Of a DNA stretch of 6,579 nt, positions 1 through 5,946 are shown piece after piece (positions within the stretch are counted from its first letter, which is position 1; every line of letters starts with the position of its first letter). The DNA is from Lachnospiraceae bacterium UBA4380 (GTDB taxonomy: Bacteria; Bacillota; Clostridia; Lachnospirales; Lachnospiraceae): contig DGRU01000180.1 of NCBI GenBank assembly GCA_002390025.1, forward strand, positions 1 through 6,579. The letters are read 5' to 3'. Made by a program: the position numbers and the translations under genes. The notes beneath the pieces were generated by a model. It had not been told where the DNA came from. It saw nothing but the letters and a program-made list of their open reading frames with translations, and made no database searches.

Positions 1-111
1 GCCGAGACAGAACCTGATAACAGAGTGTCACAAAGGGTTCTTGAAAAATGCGGCTTTATCCCGTCGGGGATTATTGGTGAAGAAGGGCCGCGCTTCTTCA
101 AAACATGTTGA
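1..111 (+). CDS. GNAT-family N-acetyltransferase, C-terminal end (5' cut by window edge)
   Basis: Reading frame 1 is open from the first base to a TGA at 109-111 and gives the last 36 residues of a protein. It contains N7-x-x-S10, then VLEKCGF (13-19) and GEEGPRF (26-32). An Asn/Ser pair followed by a 'LEK.GF' helix-strand turn is the usual end of the acetyl-CoA-binding fold in GNAT acetyltransferases of the RimJ/RimL-like group, and a terminal 'EGPRF' is common there. The family would transfer an acetyl group from acetyl-CoA to an amine; the substrate is unknown because the N-terminal half lies outside the window. The gene seems to end normally. An inverted repeat about 65 bases downstream could serve as its terminator. 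The fragment is short, so the family call rests on few residues. Confidence 0.7.
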   Translation, partial: AETEPDNRVSQRVLEKCGFIPSGIIGEEGPRFFKTC

Positions 112-138
112 CATATTCTGGGGTTTGCAAATGGTTAA

Positions 139-174
139 GGGAAAACCACGGGGAAAAACCACGGGAAAACCACG
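139..174. repeat. Three imperfect tandem copies of GGGAAAACCAC
   Basis: Units lie at 139-149 (GGGAAAACCAC), 150-162 (GGGGAAAAACCAC) and 163-173 (GGGAAAACCAC). A fourth GGGG start leads straight into the left arm of the inverted repeat at 175. The units differ only in the lengths of the G and A runs, which fits slippage. There are no spacers, so this is not a CRISPR array. It probably arose by local duplication at the edge of the adjoining repeat element. Confidence 0.75.
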
Positions 175-230
175 GGGACGGTCCTTTTGTTTCTAAATAA
201 ACATGGGGACAGAAACAAAAGGACCGTCCC
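175..230. repeat. Perfect 20-bp inverted repeat with 16-nt loop (REP/MITE-like)
   Basis: The left arm GGGACGGTCCTTTTGTTTCT (175-194) is the exact reverse complement of the right arm at 211-230. The loop (195-210) contains a further GGGGAC copy. The right arm is followed by TTTT. From general knowledge, GGGGACGG..CCTTTTGT-type palindromes are dispersed in many clostridial genomes and often sit near REP-associated tyrosine transposases; that link is recalled, not tested here. As RNA the element would form a very stable hairpin and could end transcription from the upstream acetyltransferase gene. No transposase is present in the window. Confidence 0.7.
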
Positions 231-258
231 TTTTGGTGTGGACAGAGAAGCATATGCA

Positions 259-278
259 TGCTAATATTTGTATTAGCA
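259..278. repeat. Hairpin TGCTAATA-TTTG-TATTAGCA
   Basis: An 8-bp perfect stem (259-266 with 271-278) closes a 4-nt loop. It is AT-rich and lacks a T-run, so it is not a convincing terminator. Its right arm overlaps the TTAG half-site of the dyad at 273-286, so it may be part of a regulator-binding region rather than an RNA structure. Confidence 0.45.
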
Positions 279-286
279 GTAACTAA
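273..286. promoter_or_regulatory. TTAG-N6-CTAA dyad, possible operator
   Basis: TTAGCAGTAACTAA is a 4+4 dyad with a 6-base centre. The same spacing recurs at 1572-1585, in front of the decayed methyltransferase gene. A TTGACT that resembles a -35 box lies just downstream at 296-301, but I find no good -10 box at the right distance. Dyads of this size are typical of MarR/TetR-type repressors, which commonly control ABC transporter operons. No regulator gene is present here, so the assignment is inference. Confidence 0.3.
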
Positions 287-332
287 CCAGAAACGTTGAC
301 TTTATTTTAGATTTGGGTAATGAGCTGATTAC

Positions 333-351
333 ACTCCGCTAAATGCGGAGT
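333..351 (+). terminator. Weak hairpin with interrupted T-tract (possible terminator or attenuator)
   Basis: ACTCCGC (333-339) pairs with GCGGAGT (345-351) around a 5-nt loop, followed by TATTTATCATCATT. The stem is short and the T-tract is broken, so termination would be inefficient. Its place 50 bases before the methyltransferase start would fit an attenuator, or the leftover end of a deleted gene. Confidence 0.3.
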
Positions 352-354
352 TAT

Positions 355-386
355 TTATCATCATTGCGTTAGTTGGATATAACTAA
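355..386 (+). promoter_or_regulatory. Candidate promoter overlapped by a TTAGTT-N6-AACTAA inverted repeat
   Basis: TTATCA (355-360) and TATAAC (378-383) are separated by 17 bases and match the sigma-A consensus at 4/6 and 5/6 positions. The -10 sits inside a perfect 6+6 inverted repeat, TTAGTTGGATATAACTAA (369-386), a classic position for a repressor site. The objection is that transcription would start near 390, inside the ribosome binding site, leaving almost no leader. The inverted repeat is certain; the promoter is tentative. Confidence 0.35.
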
Positions 387-401
387 ATGGAGGAAGAGGT
401 C

Positions 402-1187
402 ATGAAAGCAGATTATAAAAACTGGATGCCCAAAGGAATGGTTGCTTCTTTCATAGGGGGAGCAGCAGGATCGTGGATCACGGCTCTGGCCGCAGGCTCC
501 CTGATGCCAGAGGGGACGGGCAGGCAGGTGGCGACGGCTGTCTCTGCAGCGTCCGGAGCCTTGTTTACGGGTGTGTCCATCTGGTCCGGCCTGATGTACC
601 GTGCCTTTGACTACAACGGAAAGAGACAGATGTCAAAACAGATCATAGAGGGAATTGCGGAATATGTAAATCTGCCGGAAGGCGGCAGCTGCCTGGATGT
701 TGGCTGCGGCAGCGGAGCGCTGGGGATCGCGATCGCCAAGCGAAATCCCGGAGCACAGGTAACCGGGATCGACCGCTGGGGCAAGGAATACGCATCCTTC
801 AACAAACCGCTCTGTGAAGAAAATGCCCGTGCGGAAGGCGTGGAGAATATCAGCTTCATGAAGGGAGATGCCACACACCTGGAATTTCCAAATGAAACCT
901 TTGACGCTGTTGCCAGCAACTATGTCTACCACAATATTCCGTCAAGAGACCGTCAGGCAATTCTGCTGGAAACACTGCGGACACTGAAAAAAGGCGGAAC
1001 CTTTGCGATTCATGATATTTTCTCCGCAGGGAAATACGGGGATATGCAGTCTTTCACAAAAAAGCTCAAAGAGATGGGATACGAAAGGGTTGAGCTGATC
1101 GACACAGCAAATGGAAAATGGATCCGCAAAAGAGAAGCCGGGTGGATGGGGCTTTCGGGCTCGGCCTTGCTGACGGGTAAAAAATAA
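402..1187 (+). CDS. Class I SAM-dependent methyltransferase with hydrophobic N-terminal extension
   Basis: This 261-residue protein has a Rossmann-type methyltransferase domain after about residue 75. Motif I is LDVGCGSG (98-105), the ribose-binding acid is D124 in GIDRW, the adenine-region acid is D156 in GDA, motif IV is FDAVASNYVYHNI (167-179), and LKKGGTF (195-201) is the usual loop before strand 5. Two hydrophobic stretches (about 12-33 and 44-66) precede the domain and probably tether it to the membrane. I chose ATG 402 rather than ATG 387 because GGAGGA (389-394) lies 7 bases before 402, while 387 has no ribosome binding site and would put that signal inside the gene. It resembles Methyltransf_11/25 enzymes acting on small molecules or lipids; the substrate is unknown. 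It lies upstream of methyltransferase remnants and an ABC transporter pair, which suggests, but does not prove, a shared pathway. Confidence 0.9.
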   Translation: MKADYKNWMPKGMVASFIGGAAGSWITALAAGSLMPEGTGRQVATAVSAASGALFTGVSIWSGLMYRAFDYNGKRQMSKQIIEGIAEYVNLPEGGSCLDVGCGSGALGIAIAKRNPGAQVTGIDRWGKEYASFNKPLCEENARAEGVENISFMKGDATHLEFPNETFDAVASNYVYHNIPSRDRQAILLETLRTLKKGGTFAIHDIFSAGKYGDMQSFTKKLKEMGYERVELIDTANGKWIRKREAGWMGLSGSALLTGKK

Positions 1188-1188
1188 G

Positions 1189-1500
1189 CTGTTCAATGCT
1201 ATGGCAGAGCGCTTTCCCGGAGGTGTGCTTGTCTTCGATTCCTGCAACAGGCGCGGCGCCGGTCTGATGCGGAAGACCTGGCTGAAGGAAGCGGGGATCA
1301 CAGATGTGAATGCCTGCTTCTCTCTGTAAGATGAGACAGAACTGAAGGAATGGAGCAGTCGATTTGCCTCTGTCACGGCAAAAAGCTATATGCGGGGATA
1401 CAGGGATATTTACAAAAAAGTAGGCATGCTCCATAAGCTGATGATCCGCTTCTGCGACGGGCTTGTAAAGATGAAGATCATAAAAATTGCCTTTAAATGA
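1189..1500 (+). pseudogene. C-terminal remnant of an LCM/COG3315-type O-methyltransferase, with in-frame stop
   Basis: Frame 1 reads about 104 residues that look like the C-terminal part of leucine-carboxyl-methyltransferase-like enzymes (COG3315, linked to polyketide-type metabolism). Visible features are AMAERFPGGVLVFD, the strand and turn after the catalytic core, then KTWLKEAGITDV, then a KMKIIKIAF ending before TGA 1498-1500. A TAA at 1327-1329 interrupts the frame between FSL and DETELKEW. The flanking residues continue the family pattern in the same frame, so a single substitution (for example GAA to TAA) explains it. The SAM-binding N-terminal portion is missing, and similarity begins only a few bases after the stop codon of the intact methyltransferase. 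There is no ribosome binding site or suitable start. Residues this far C-terminal cannot form an active enzyme, so I call it a dead fragment. Confidence 0.8.
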
Positions 1501-1515
1501 GTTCAGCTGCTGATA

Positions 1516-1535
1516 CTGATCCTTTATAGGATCAG
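1516..1535 (+). terminator. Hairpin CTGATCCT-TTAT-AGGATCAG after the remnant
   Basis: An 8-bp perfect stem (1516-1523 with 1528-1535) closes a 4-nt loop 15 bases after the stop of the remnant. It is followed by ACAAAGGG rather than a T-run, so it is a poor intrinsic terminator. It may protect a 3' end or be a decayed terminator of the broken gene. Confidence 0.3.
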
Positions 1536-1550
1536 ACAAAGGGCATTAAG

Positions 1551-1564
1551 TTATAAATTTATAA
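1551..1564. repeat. 14-bp perfect palindrome TTATAAATTTATAA
   Basis: The sequence equals its own reverse complement and lies 47 bases before the start codon of the decayed methyltransferase. It may be an AT-rich promoter element or a protein-binding site. Low-complexity AT sequence can also form such palindromes by chance. Confidence 0.35.
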
Positions 1565-1571
1565 ATATGGG

Positions 1572-1585
1572 TTAGTGTAATCTAA
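1572..1585. promoter_or_regulatory. TTAG-N6-CTAA dyad enclosing a -10-like TGTAAT
   Basis: TTAGTGTAATCTAA has the same half-sites and spacing as the dyad at 273-286. Its centre, TGTAAT (1576-1581), matches the -10 consensus at 5 of 6 positions, so a bound repressor would cover the promoter. No convincing -35 box lies at the right distance. A shared operator upstream of two methyltransferase units would imply one regulator controlled both; this is inference. Confidence 0.35.
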
Positions 1586-1611
1586 TCACAATAAAGCAGG
1601 AGGCTGAAATA

Positions 1612-2039
1612 ATGGATTTAAAGTTTGGCGATATACAGGAAACGGCGCTCATTCCCCTTGCCATTAAGGCCAGTGAAACGTCCAGACCTAATGCCCGGAT
1701 CAGGGATCTGAAAGCGAAGGAGATCATCGACTCTCTCGGTGTGGATGTCAGCAAGTATGACCCTTTCATGTCCCACGAGGGTGTGGTGGCCTGACCATTA
1801 TGTACCGGGATCAACTGAAGGTACTGCTGAGGCAATACCCGGATGCGGTCAAGTATACTAAGGCTTCTTTCGGCTGGGGTACAAAAAGCGGAAAAGAGTA
1901 TCTGGAGCTGGAGCCCCGAATGACGCTCGTCTCGGAGCGCAGCTATAACGAGGAAATGAAGAAATACTCGATCCGCGGTAAATTGTTCGCCATCATCGGG
2001 AAGAATATCAATAACAGGCTCGCTGTATACAAGTGGTGA
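1612..2039 (+). pseudogene. Decayed LCM/COG3315-type O-methyltransferase: N-terminus and C-terminus kept, middle deleted, frameshifted
   Basis: The leader is intact: AGGAGG (1598-1603) sits 8 bases before ATG 1612. The first 60 residues carry the family N-terminus (GDIQETALIPLAIKASE, then IRDLKAKEII and FMSHEGVVA). A TGA (1792-1794) then ends the frame. Another frame continues at once with TIMYRDQLKVLLRQYPDAV (about 1794-1850), the expected continuation, so about one base was lost near 1791-1794. After 'PDAV', where the SAM-binding 'NIGCG' motif should follow, the sequence jumps to TKASFGWGTKSGKE and an NNRLAVYKW ending at TGA 2037-2039, which looks like the family C-terminus. Roughly half the expected length (about 270-280 residues) is missing, including motif I. 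The ending differs from that of the 1189-1500 remnant, so two paralogues are implied. The two open stretches could be taken for small genes (60 and 79 residues), but the second has no ribosome binding site of its own. Confidence 0.8.
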
Positions 2040-2083
2040 GGACGCAGTAGTTACAGTCGGCCATACAGTTATCCGCGAGCGAA

Positions 2084-2090
2084 AAGGAGG
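2084..2090 (+). promoter_or_regulatory. Strong ribosome binding site AAGGAGG for the first ABC gene
   Basis: AAGGAGG lies 8 bases before ATG 2099 and fixes the start. I see no clear promoter in the 59 bases between the decayed methyltransferase and this gene. The transporter is therefore probably transcribed from upstream, possibly from the leader of the decayed gene. Confidence 0.8.
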
Positions 2091-2098
2091 TCTTATTT

Positions 2099-3853
2099 AT
2101 GGATGAAAACAGGAAATCACAATCCCCCATCGCCTGGGTGCTGGGGCAGACGGGCAATCACGGCTGGCAGTACGTGCTGAGTGTGATTCTGGCCGTCATC
2201 GGGGTGGCCTTTTCTGTCGCTCCCTATTTTGTGGTAGTGGGGATCGTGCAGGGACTTATGGAAGGCAGGCAGGATTTTTCCTTTTACCTGACCAGGTGCC
2301 TCATTATGGCTGCCTTATGGCTGGGAAGAGTCCTGTTCCACTCTTTTTCTACGGCAGCCAGTCACGTGGCAACCTTTGCCGTACTGGGCGAGATCCGTAA
2401 AAGATGTACGGAAAAGCTGGCCCGCATGCCGCTGGGTGCTGTCCTGACCCAGAGCAGCGGCGCCTTAAAGAACACCCTGGTCGAGCGGATCGACAGCATC
2501 GAGACGACGCTGGCCCATATCGTGCCGGAATTTACGGCAAACCTCCTGGTTCCGGTGATCATTGAGATCTACATCTTTACCATTGACTGGAGAATGGGCC
2601 TGGCAAGCCTCGTTACGGTTCCGATCGGCATGTTCAGCTATGCGCTCATGATGTTGGGCAGCGGGGACTTTTATCAGCATACGATCACAGCGACCAAGGC
2701 ACTCAATGATACAGCCGTGGAATATATCAACGGAATCCAGGTGATCAAGGTCTTCGGCAAGACAAAATCCAGCTACGATCGCTTTGTCCATGACGCCTAT
2801 GAGGCGGCCCACAGCTTTATCGACTGGATGCGTGCCAGTATCCTGCCCATGACCTTCGCCATGGTGGTGATGCCGTCCACCATGGTCTCGGTCCTTCCCA
2901 TCGGCGGAATTCTGGTGAAGAAGGGAAGTCTGTCTCCGCAGGATTTTGTCATGATCATCATCCTGTCTGTCGGACTGATCACGCCCTTTGTGACTCTGAT
3001 GAGCTACTCGGACGATCTGCGGACTATGGGGACGATCTTCGGAGAGGTGAGAGCGATCCTGGATGCGCCCGAGATGGTCAGGCCGGAGACGGGAAATGTG
3101 CCGGAGAAAAATGACCTGGAGCTGAAGGATGTGCATTTTTCCTATCATACAGACGCTGATACCGAGGTCCTGCACGGAGTTTCCATGAAGATTCCGGAAG
3201 GGAGCTTTGCCGCCCTGGTCGGCCCCAGCGGCAGCGGTAAAAGTACCATCGCGCGTCTGATCGCAGCTCTGTGGGATGTGACCGGCGGCAGTATCTCGAT
3301 CGGCGGAAGGGACATCCGGGATATTCCCCAGGAGGCCTATGCCGATAAGGTGGCCTTTGTCTCACAGGACAACTATCTCTTCAATATGACAGTGAGAGAG
3401 AATATCCGGCTGGGCAGGCCTTCCGCGACTGATGAAGAGGTGGAAGAGGCTGCCAAAATGAGCGGCTGCCACGACTTCATCCTGAGCCTGGAAAAGGGCT
3501 ATGACACCATGGTCGGCAGTTCCGGCGGGCATCTCTCCGGCGGCGAGCGGCAGCGCATTTCCATTGCCAGAGCCATGCTGAAAGCAGCCCCTGTCGTGAT
3601 CCTGGACGAAGCTACCGCCTATACGGATCCGGAAAATGAAGCGGTCATTCAGCGCTCTGTCTCAAAGCTCACGGAAGGCAAGACGCTGATCGTCATTGCC
3701 CACAGGCTAAGCACCATCGTGGATGCAGACAGGATCTATGTGGTGAAAGACGGCAGGATCCATGAGCAAGGGACCCACGAGGAACTGCTGGCCCATCATG
3801 ACCTGTATGAAAAGATGTGGAAGGCTCATATGGAGGTGAAGGACAATGGTTAA
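2099..3853 (+). CDS. ABC transporter half-molecule 1 (membrane domain plus ATPase), heterodimer subunit
   Basis: This 584-residue protein has an N-terminal type IV (exporter-fold) membrane domain with about six hydrophobic helices (about 24-51, 62-84, 145-162, 164-186, 248-271, 281-300), followed by an ATPase domain from about residue 338. All ATPase motifs are intact: A-loop Y349, Walker A GPSGSGKST (375-383), Q-loop Q423, signature LSGGE (479-483), Walker B VVILDE with catalytic E504, D-loop TDPEN, and H-loop H535. The length is normal for a half-transporter. It overlaps the next gene by 8 bases, so the two should form a heterodimer. The DEATAY-TDPEN sequence and overall look recall the YbtP/YbtQ and IrtA/IrtB group. 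Those have the exporter fold but take up siderophores, so I leave the direction of transport open. Multidrug or peptide export is the main alternative. Confidence 0.95.
   Translation: MDENRKSQSPIAWVLGQTGNHGWQYVLSVILAVIGVAFSVAPYFVVVGIVQGLMEGRQDFSFYLTRCLIMAALWLGRVLFHSFSTAASHVATFAVLGEIRKRCTEKLARMPLGAVLTQSSGALKNTLVERIDSIETTLAHIVPEFTANLLVPVIIEIYIFTIDWRMGLASLVTVPIGMFSYALMMLGSGDFYQHTITATKALNDTAVEYINGIQVIKVFGKTKSSYDRFVHDAYEAAHSFIDWMRASILPMTFAMVVMPSTMVSVLPIGGILVKKGSLSPQDFVMIIILSVGLITPFVTLMSYSDDLRTMGTIFGEVRAILDAPEMVRPETGNVPEKNDLELKDVHFSYHTDADTEVLHGVSMKIPEGSFAALVGPSGSGKSTIARLIAALWDVTGGSISIGGRDIRDIPQEAYADKVAFVSQDNYLFNMTVRENIRLGRPSATDEEVEEAAKMSGCHDFILSLEKGYDTMVGSSGGHLSGGERQRISIARAMLKAAPVVILDEATAYTDPENEAVIQRSVSKLTEGKTLIVIAHRLSTIVDADRIYVVKDGRIHEQGTHEELLAHHDLYEKMWKAHMEVKDNG
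3832..3853 (+). promoter_or_regulatory. Ribosome binding site and 8-nt gene overlap (translational coupling)
   Basis: GGAGG (3832-3836) lies 9 bases before ATG 3846, inside the end of the first ABC gene. ATGGTTAA (3846-3853) holds the start of the second gene and the stop of the first in different frames. This arrangement usually couples translation and supports equal amounts of two partner subunits. Confidence 0.85.
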
Positions 3854-5591
3854 GATCATCAGCCGCTTTTTTGCCTTCTGCGGGGAGGAAAACCGCCGCA
3901 GATTTCATCAGTCCATTCTTCTGGGAGTACTGCAGGCGATCTTCGAAGCGCTTAAGATCCCTGCCATAGCCTGTATGGTGCGCGCGCTGCTTCGCGGCAG
4001 TGTGACGATGCAGGATATTCTTCTTACACTTGGAATCATGCTTTTTTCCATTGTCAGTTCGAGCCTGGTCAAAGCCAGAAGCATGATGCTCCAGACTGAA
4101 GGCGGATATGACACCTGTGCCAGAAAACGTGTGGAGATCGCCGAGCACATGAGATATCTGCCCATGGGCTATTTCAACGAAAAATCTCTGGGACAGATCA
4201 CTTCGGTCACCACAAATGTGATGGAGAACCTGGAAAATGTCGCGACGCGCGTGATCATGATGGTCTCCGAAGGCCTTCTGACGACGTCACTGATCATTGT
4301 GATGCTGTTCTTTTTTGACCGGCGGATCGCCCTGGTACTGTTGGCGGGATTTGGACTGTTTCTCTTTGTCAACCGTTTTCTGCAGCAGGCGGCCGGTACT
4401 ATGGCCGTGCAGAAAATAGACTCCGATGAGCGCGTAGTCGAGAAGGTGCTGGAATACCTGCAGGGTATGGCGGAGGTAAAGGCTTATCATCTGACCGGAA
4501 CAAAGAGCAGGGAACTGAACGACGCTGTCTCGGCCAATGTCAAGGTAAATTCAGATATGGAACTGACCCTGATCCCCCGCATGAGCGCTCAGAATCTTCT
4601 GGCCAAGCTGACGGGAGTGTGCATGGTGGCCCTGTCCTGCTTTTTCTACTGCCAAGGGTCTATGGATGCCCTGACGGCGGTCGTCATGGTGATCTCCGCT
4701 TTTATTGTCTATGCCAGCCTGGAGACGGCAGGCAATTATTCCGCCCTTCTCAGGGTGGTGGATGTGAGTGTGTCAAGGGCGCAGGAGATCCTGGATACGC
4801 CGCAGATGGATATCACAGGGGAGATGATCACGCCTGAGAACAGGAATCTTGCCGCGGAAGATGTGGAATTTTCTTATGAGAAGCGCAAGGTCATTGACGG
4901 TGTGACCGTGCAGATTCCGGAAAAGACTACAACGGCCATTGTCGGACCCTCCGGCGGAGGCAAGACGACACTTGTGAACCTGCTGGCCAGGTTCTGGGAT
5001 GTGGATGCCGGAAGAGTGACCCTGGGCGGAAGAAACGTGAAGGATTACGACATGGATTCCCTGATGGAGAACTTCTCCTTTGTGTTCCAGAATGTCTACC
5101 TCTTCCACGATACTATTGCCGACAATATCCGCTTCGGGCAGCCGGATGCGCCGATGGAGAAGGTGATCGAGGCGGCGAAGAAGGCCTGCTGCCACGACTT
5201 TATCGAGGCGCTGCCGGATGGGTACGAAACGGTGATCGGAGAGGGCGGCGCCAGTCTCTCCGGCGGAGAAAAGCAGCGCATTTCCATTGCGCGGGCAATG
5301 ATGAAGGACGCGCCGGTCATTTTCCTCGACGAAGCCACCGCCAATGTGGATCCGGAAAATGAGAATGATCTGATGCGGGCGATTCAGGTGCTGACGGAAG
5401 AGAAGACGGTCATCATGATCGCCCACCGCCTCAAGACGGTGGAACATGCCGACCAGATTCTGGTCGTGGATCACGGAAAGATCGTGCAGCAGGGGACACA
5501 CGGGAATCTGATGAAGGAAGAAGGCATTTATCGGAACTTTATCAGCGAGCGGCGTGAGGCGGCAAGCTGGAAAGTTAAAAGACAGTGTTAA
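3846..5591 (+). CDS. ABC transporter half-molecule 2 (membrane domain plus ATPase), heterodimer subunit
   Basis: This 581-residue protein has the same order as its partner: a membrane domain with about six helices (about 22-46, 56-76, 137-157, 159-177, 251-268, 276-294) and an ATPase domain from about residue 335. The motifs are A-loop Y344, Walker A GPSGGGKTT (367-375), Q-loop Q415, signature LSGGE (471-475), Walker B VIFLDE with catalytic E496, D-loop VDPEN, and H-loop H527. Both ATP sites of the predicted heterodimer therefore look competent, unlike many heterodimeric exporters in which one site is degenerate. The two proteins share motif layout but differ throughout the membrane domain, which argues against a recent duplication. 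The last residues (about 569-581) are polar and run directly into the FeoB remnant in another frame, so the original C-terminus may have been altered by the rearrangement. Confidence 0.95.
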   Translation: MVKIISRFFAFCGEENRRRFHQSILLGVLQAIFEALKIPAIACMVRALLRGSVTMQDILLTLGIMLFSIVSSSLVKARSMMLQTEGGYDTCARKRVEIAEHMRYLPMGYFNEKSLGQITSVTTNVMENLENVATRVIMMVSEGLLTTSLIIVMLFFFDRRIALVLLAGFGLFLFVNRFLQQAAGTMAVQKIDSDERVVEKVLEYLQGMAEVKAYHLTGTKSRELNDAVSANVKVNSDMELTLIPRMSAQNLLAKLTGVCMVALSCFFYCQGSMDALTAVVMVISAFIVYASLETAGNYSALLRVVDVSVSRAQEILDTPQMDITGEMITPENRNLAAEDVEFSYEKRKVIDGVTVQIPEKTTTAIVGPSGGGKTTLVNLLARFWDVDAGRVTLGGRNVKDYDMDSLMENFSFVFQNVYLFHDTIADNIRFGQPDAPMEKVIEAAKKACCHDFIEALPDGYETVIGEGGASLSGGEKQRISIARAMMKDAPVIFLDEATANVDPENENDLMRAIQVLTEEKTVIMIAHRLKTVEHADQILVVDHGKIVQQGTHGNLMKEEGIYRNFISERREAASWKVKRQC

Positions 5592-5790
5592 CCGGGGCTT
5601 CGTCAGCAAAGCCGAGGCGCTGGCCTTCATGTGTGCCTGCACCTTCAATATTCCCTGCGTCATGGCACTCAGCACAACCTACCGGGAATCCCATTCTCTG
5701 AAATGGACAGCCAGGATCGCGGCATTCTATGTCTGCGGCGCCCTGATCCTGGCCTGCATCGTGTACCACATTGCGGCACTGTTTCTGTAA
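5588..5790 (+). pseudogene. feoB: C-terminal remnant of ferrous iron transporter FeoB
   Basis: Frame 1 reads about 67 residues from near the stop of the second ABC gene to TAA 5788-5790. The stretch SKAEALAFMCACTFNIPCVM, followed by ALSTTYRESHSLKWT and a hydrophobic helix ending VYHIAALFL, matches what I know of the FeoB C-terminus: a core helix with an 'F/Y-x-PC' motif, an E-x-x-S-x-KW turn, and a last membrane helix. FeoB is normally around 600-800 residues, with an N-terminal GTPase domain absent here. The frame is open back to ATG 5554, but residues before about 5588 are out-of-frame coding sequence of the ABC gene, and no ribosome binding site is present. It is a remnant, not a gene. Family identification is good but based on a short stretch. 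Confidence 0.75.
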
Positions 5791-5888
5791 ATCCCCTGTT
5801 TGCGTAAATCCGCATTGCACAAGAATAATAAAAACAAGTACAAATAGACTGCGGTAATGAAAAAACCGACTGCCTGTCAGATTGCAGT

Positions 5889-5930
5889 AAAAAAGCAGGA
5901 TCTATCACAATGTGATGGTCCTGCTTTTTT
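5889..5930. terminator. Strong bidirectional intrinsic terminator
   Basis: AAAAAAGCAGGA (5889-5900) pairs perfectly with TCCTGCTTTTTT (5919-5930). The enclosed loop carries a small inner hairpin, ATCAC-AAT-GTGAT. The A-run and T-run give a U-tract in both directions. It would end plus-strand transcription from the ABC operon and minus-strand transcription from the convergent phosphatase gene, whose stop is 17 bases away. Confidence 0.92.
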
Positions 5931-5946
5931 GCTGTTGAAAAACGGT

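Noticed and set aside
139..174. CRISPR-like array
   Set aside because: The units are 11-13 bases, adjacent and without spacers, and no cas gene is present.
387..401. Upstream ATG giving a 266-residue methyltransferase
   Set aside because: The GGAGGA ribosome binding site lies inside these five codons and is correctly spaced for ATG 402.
942..1539. Minus-strand open frames of 144 and 157 codons over the methyltransferase remnant
   Set aside because: The plus strand carries family-like protein sequence here. The minus-strand translations have no domain or start signal.
1800..2039. Independent small gene of 79 codons
   Set aside because: There is no ribosome binding site before 1800, and its first residues continue the family pattern broken by the frameshift at 1791-1794.
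2465..3175. 236-codon open frame on the minus strand
   Set aside because: Antisense to the first ABC gene; the composition is unnatural (very rich in His, Asp and Arg) and it has no ribosome binding site.
5554..5587. ATG 5554 as a real start for the FeoB-like frame
   Set aside because: The first 11 codons are out-of-frame ABC coding sequence, and there is no ribosome binding site.
4773..5675. 300-codon open frame on the minus strand
   Set aside because: It is antisense to the ATPase domain of the second ABC gene, whose motifs are all intact. Its translation is rich in His/Arg and shows no recognisable domain, as expected for a shadow frame.
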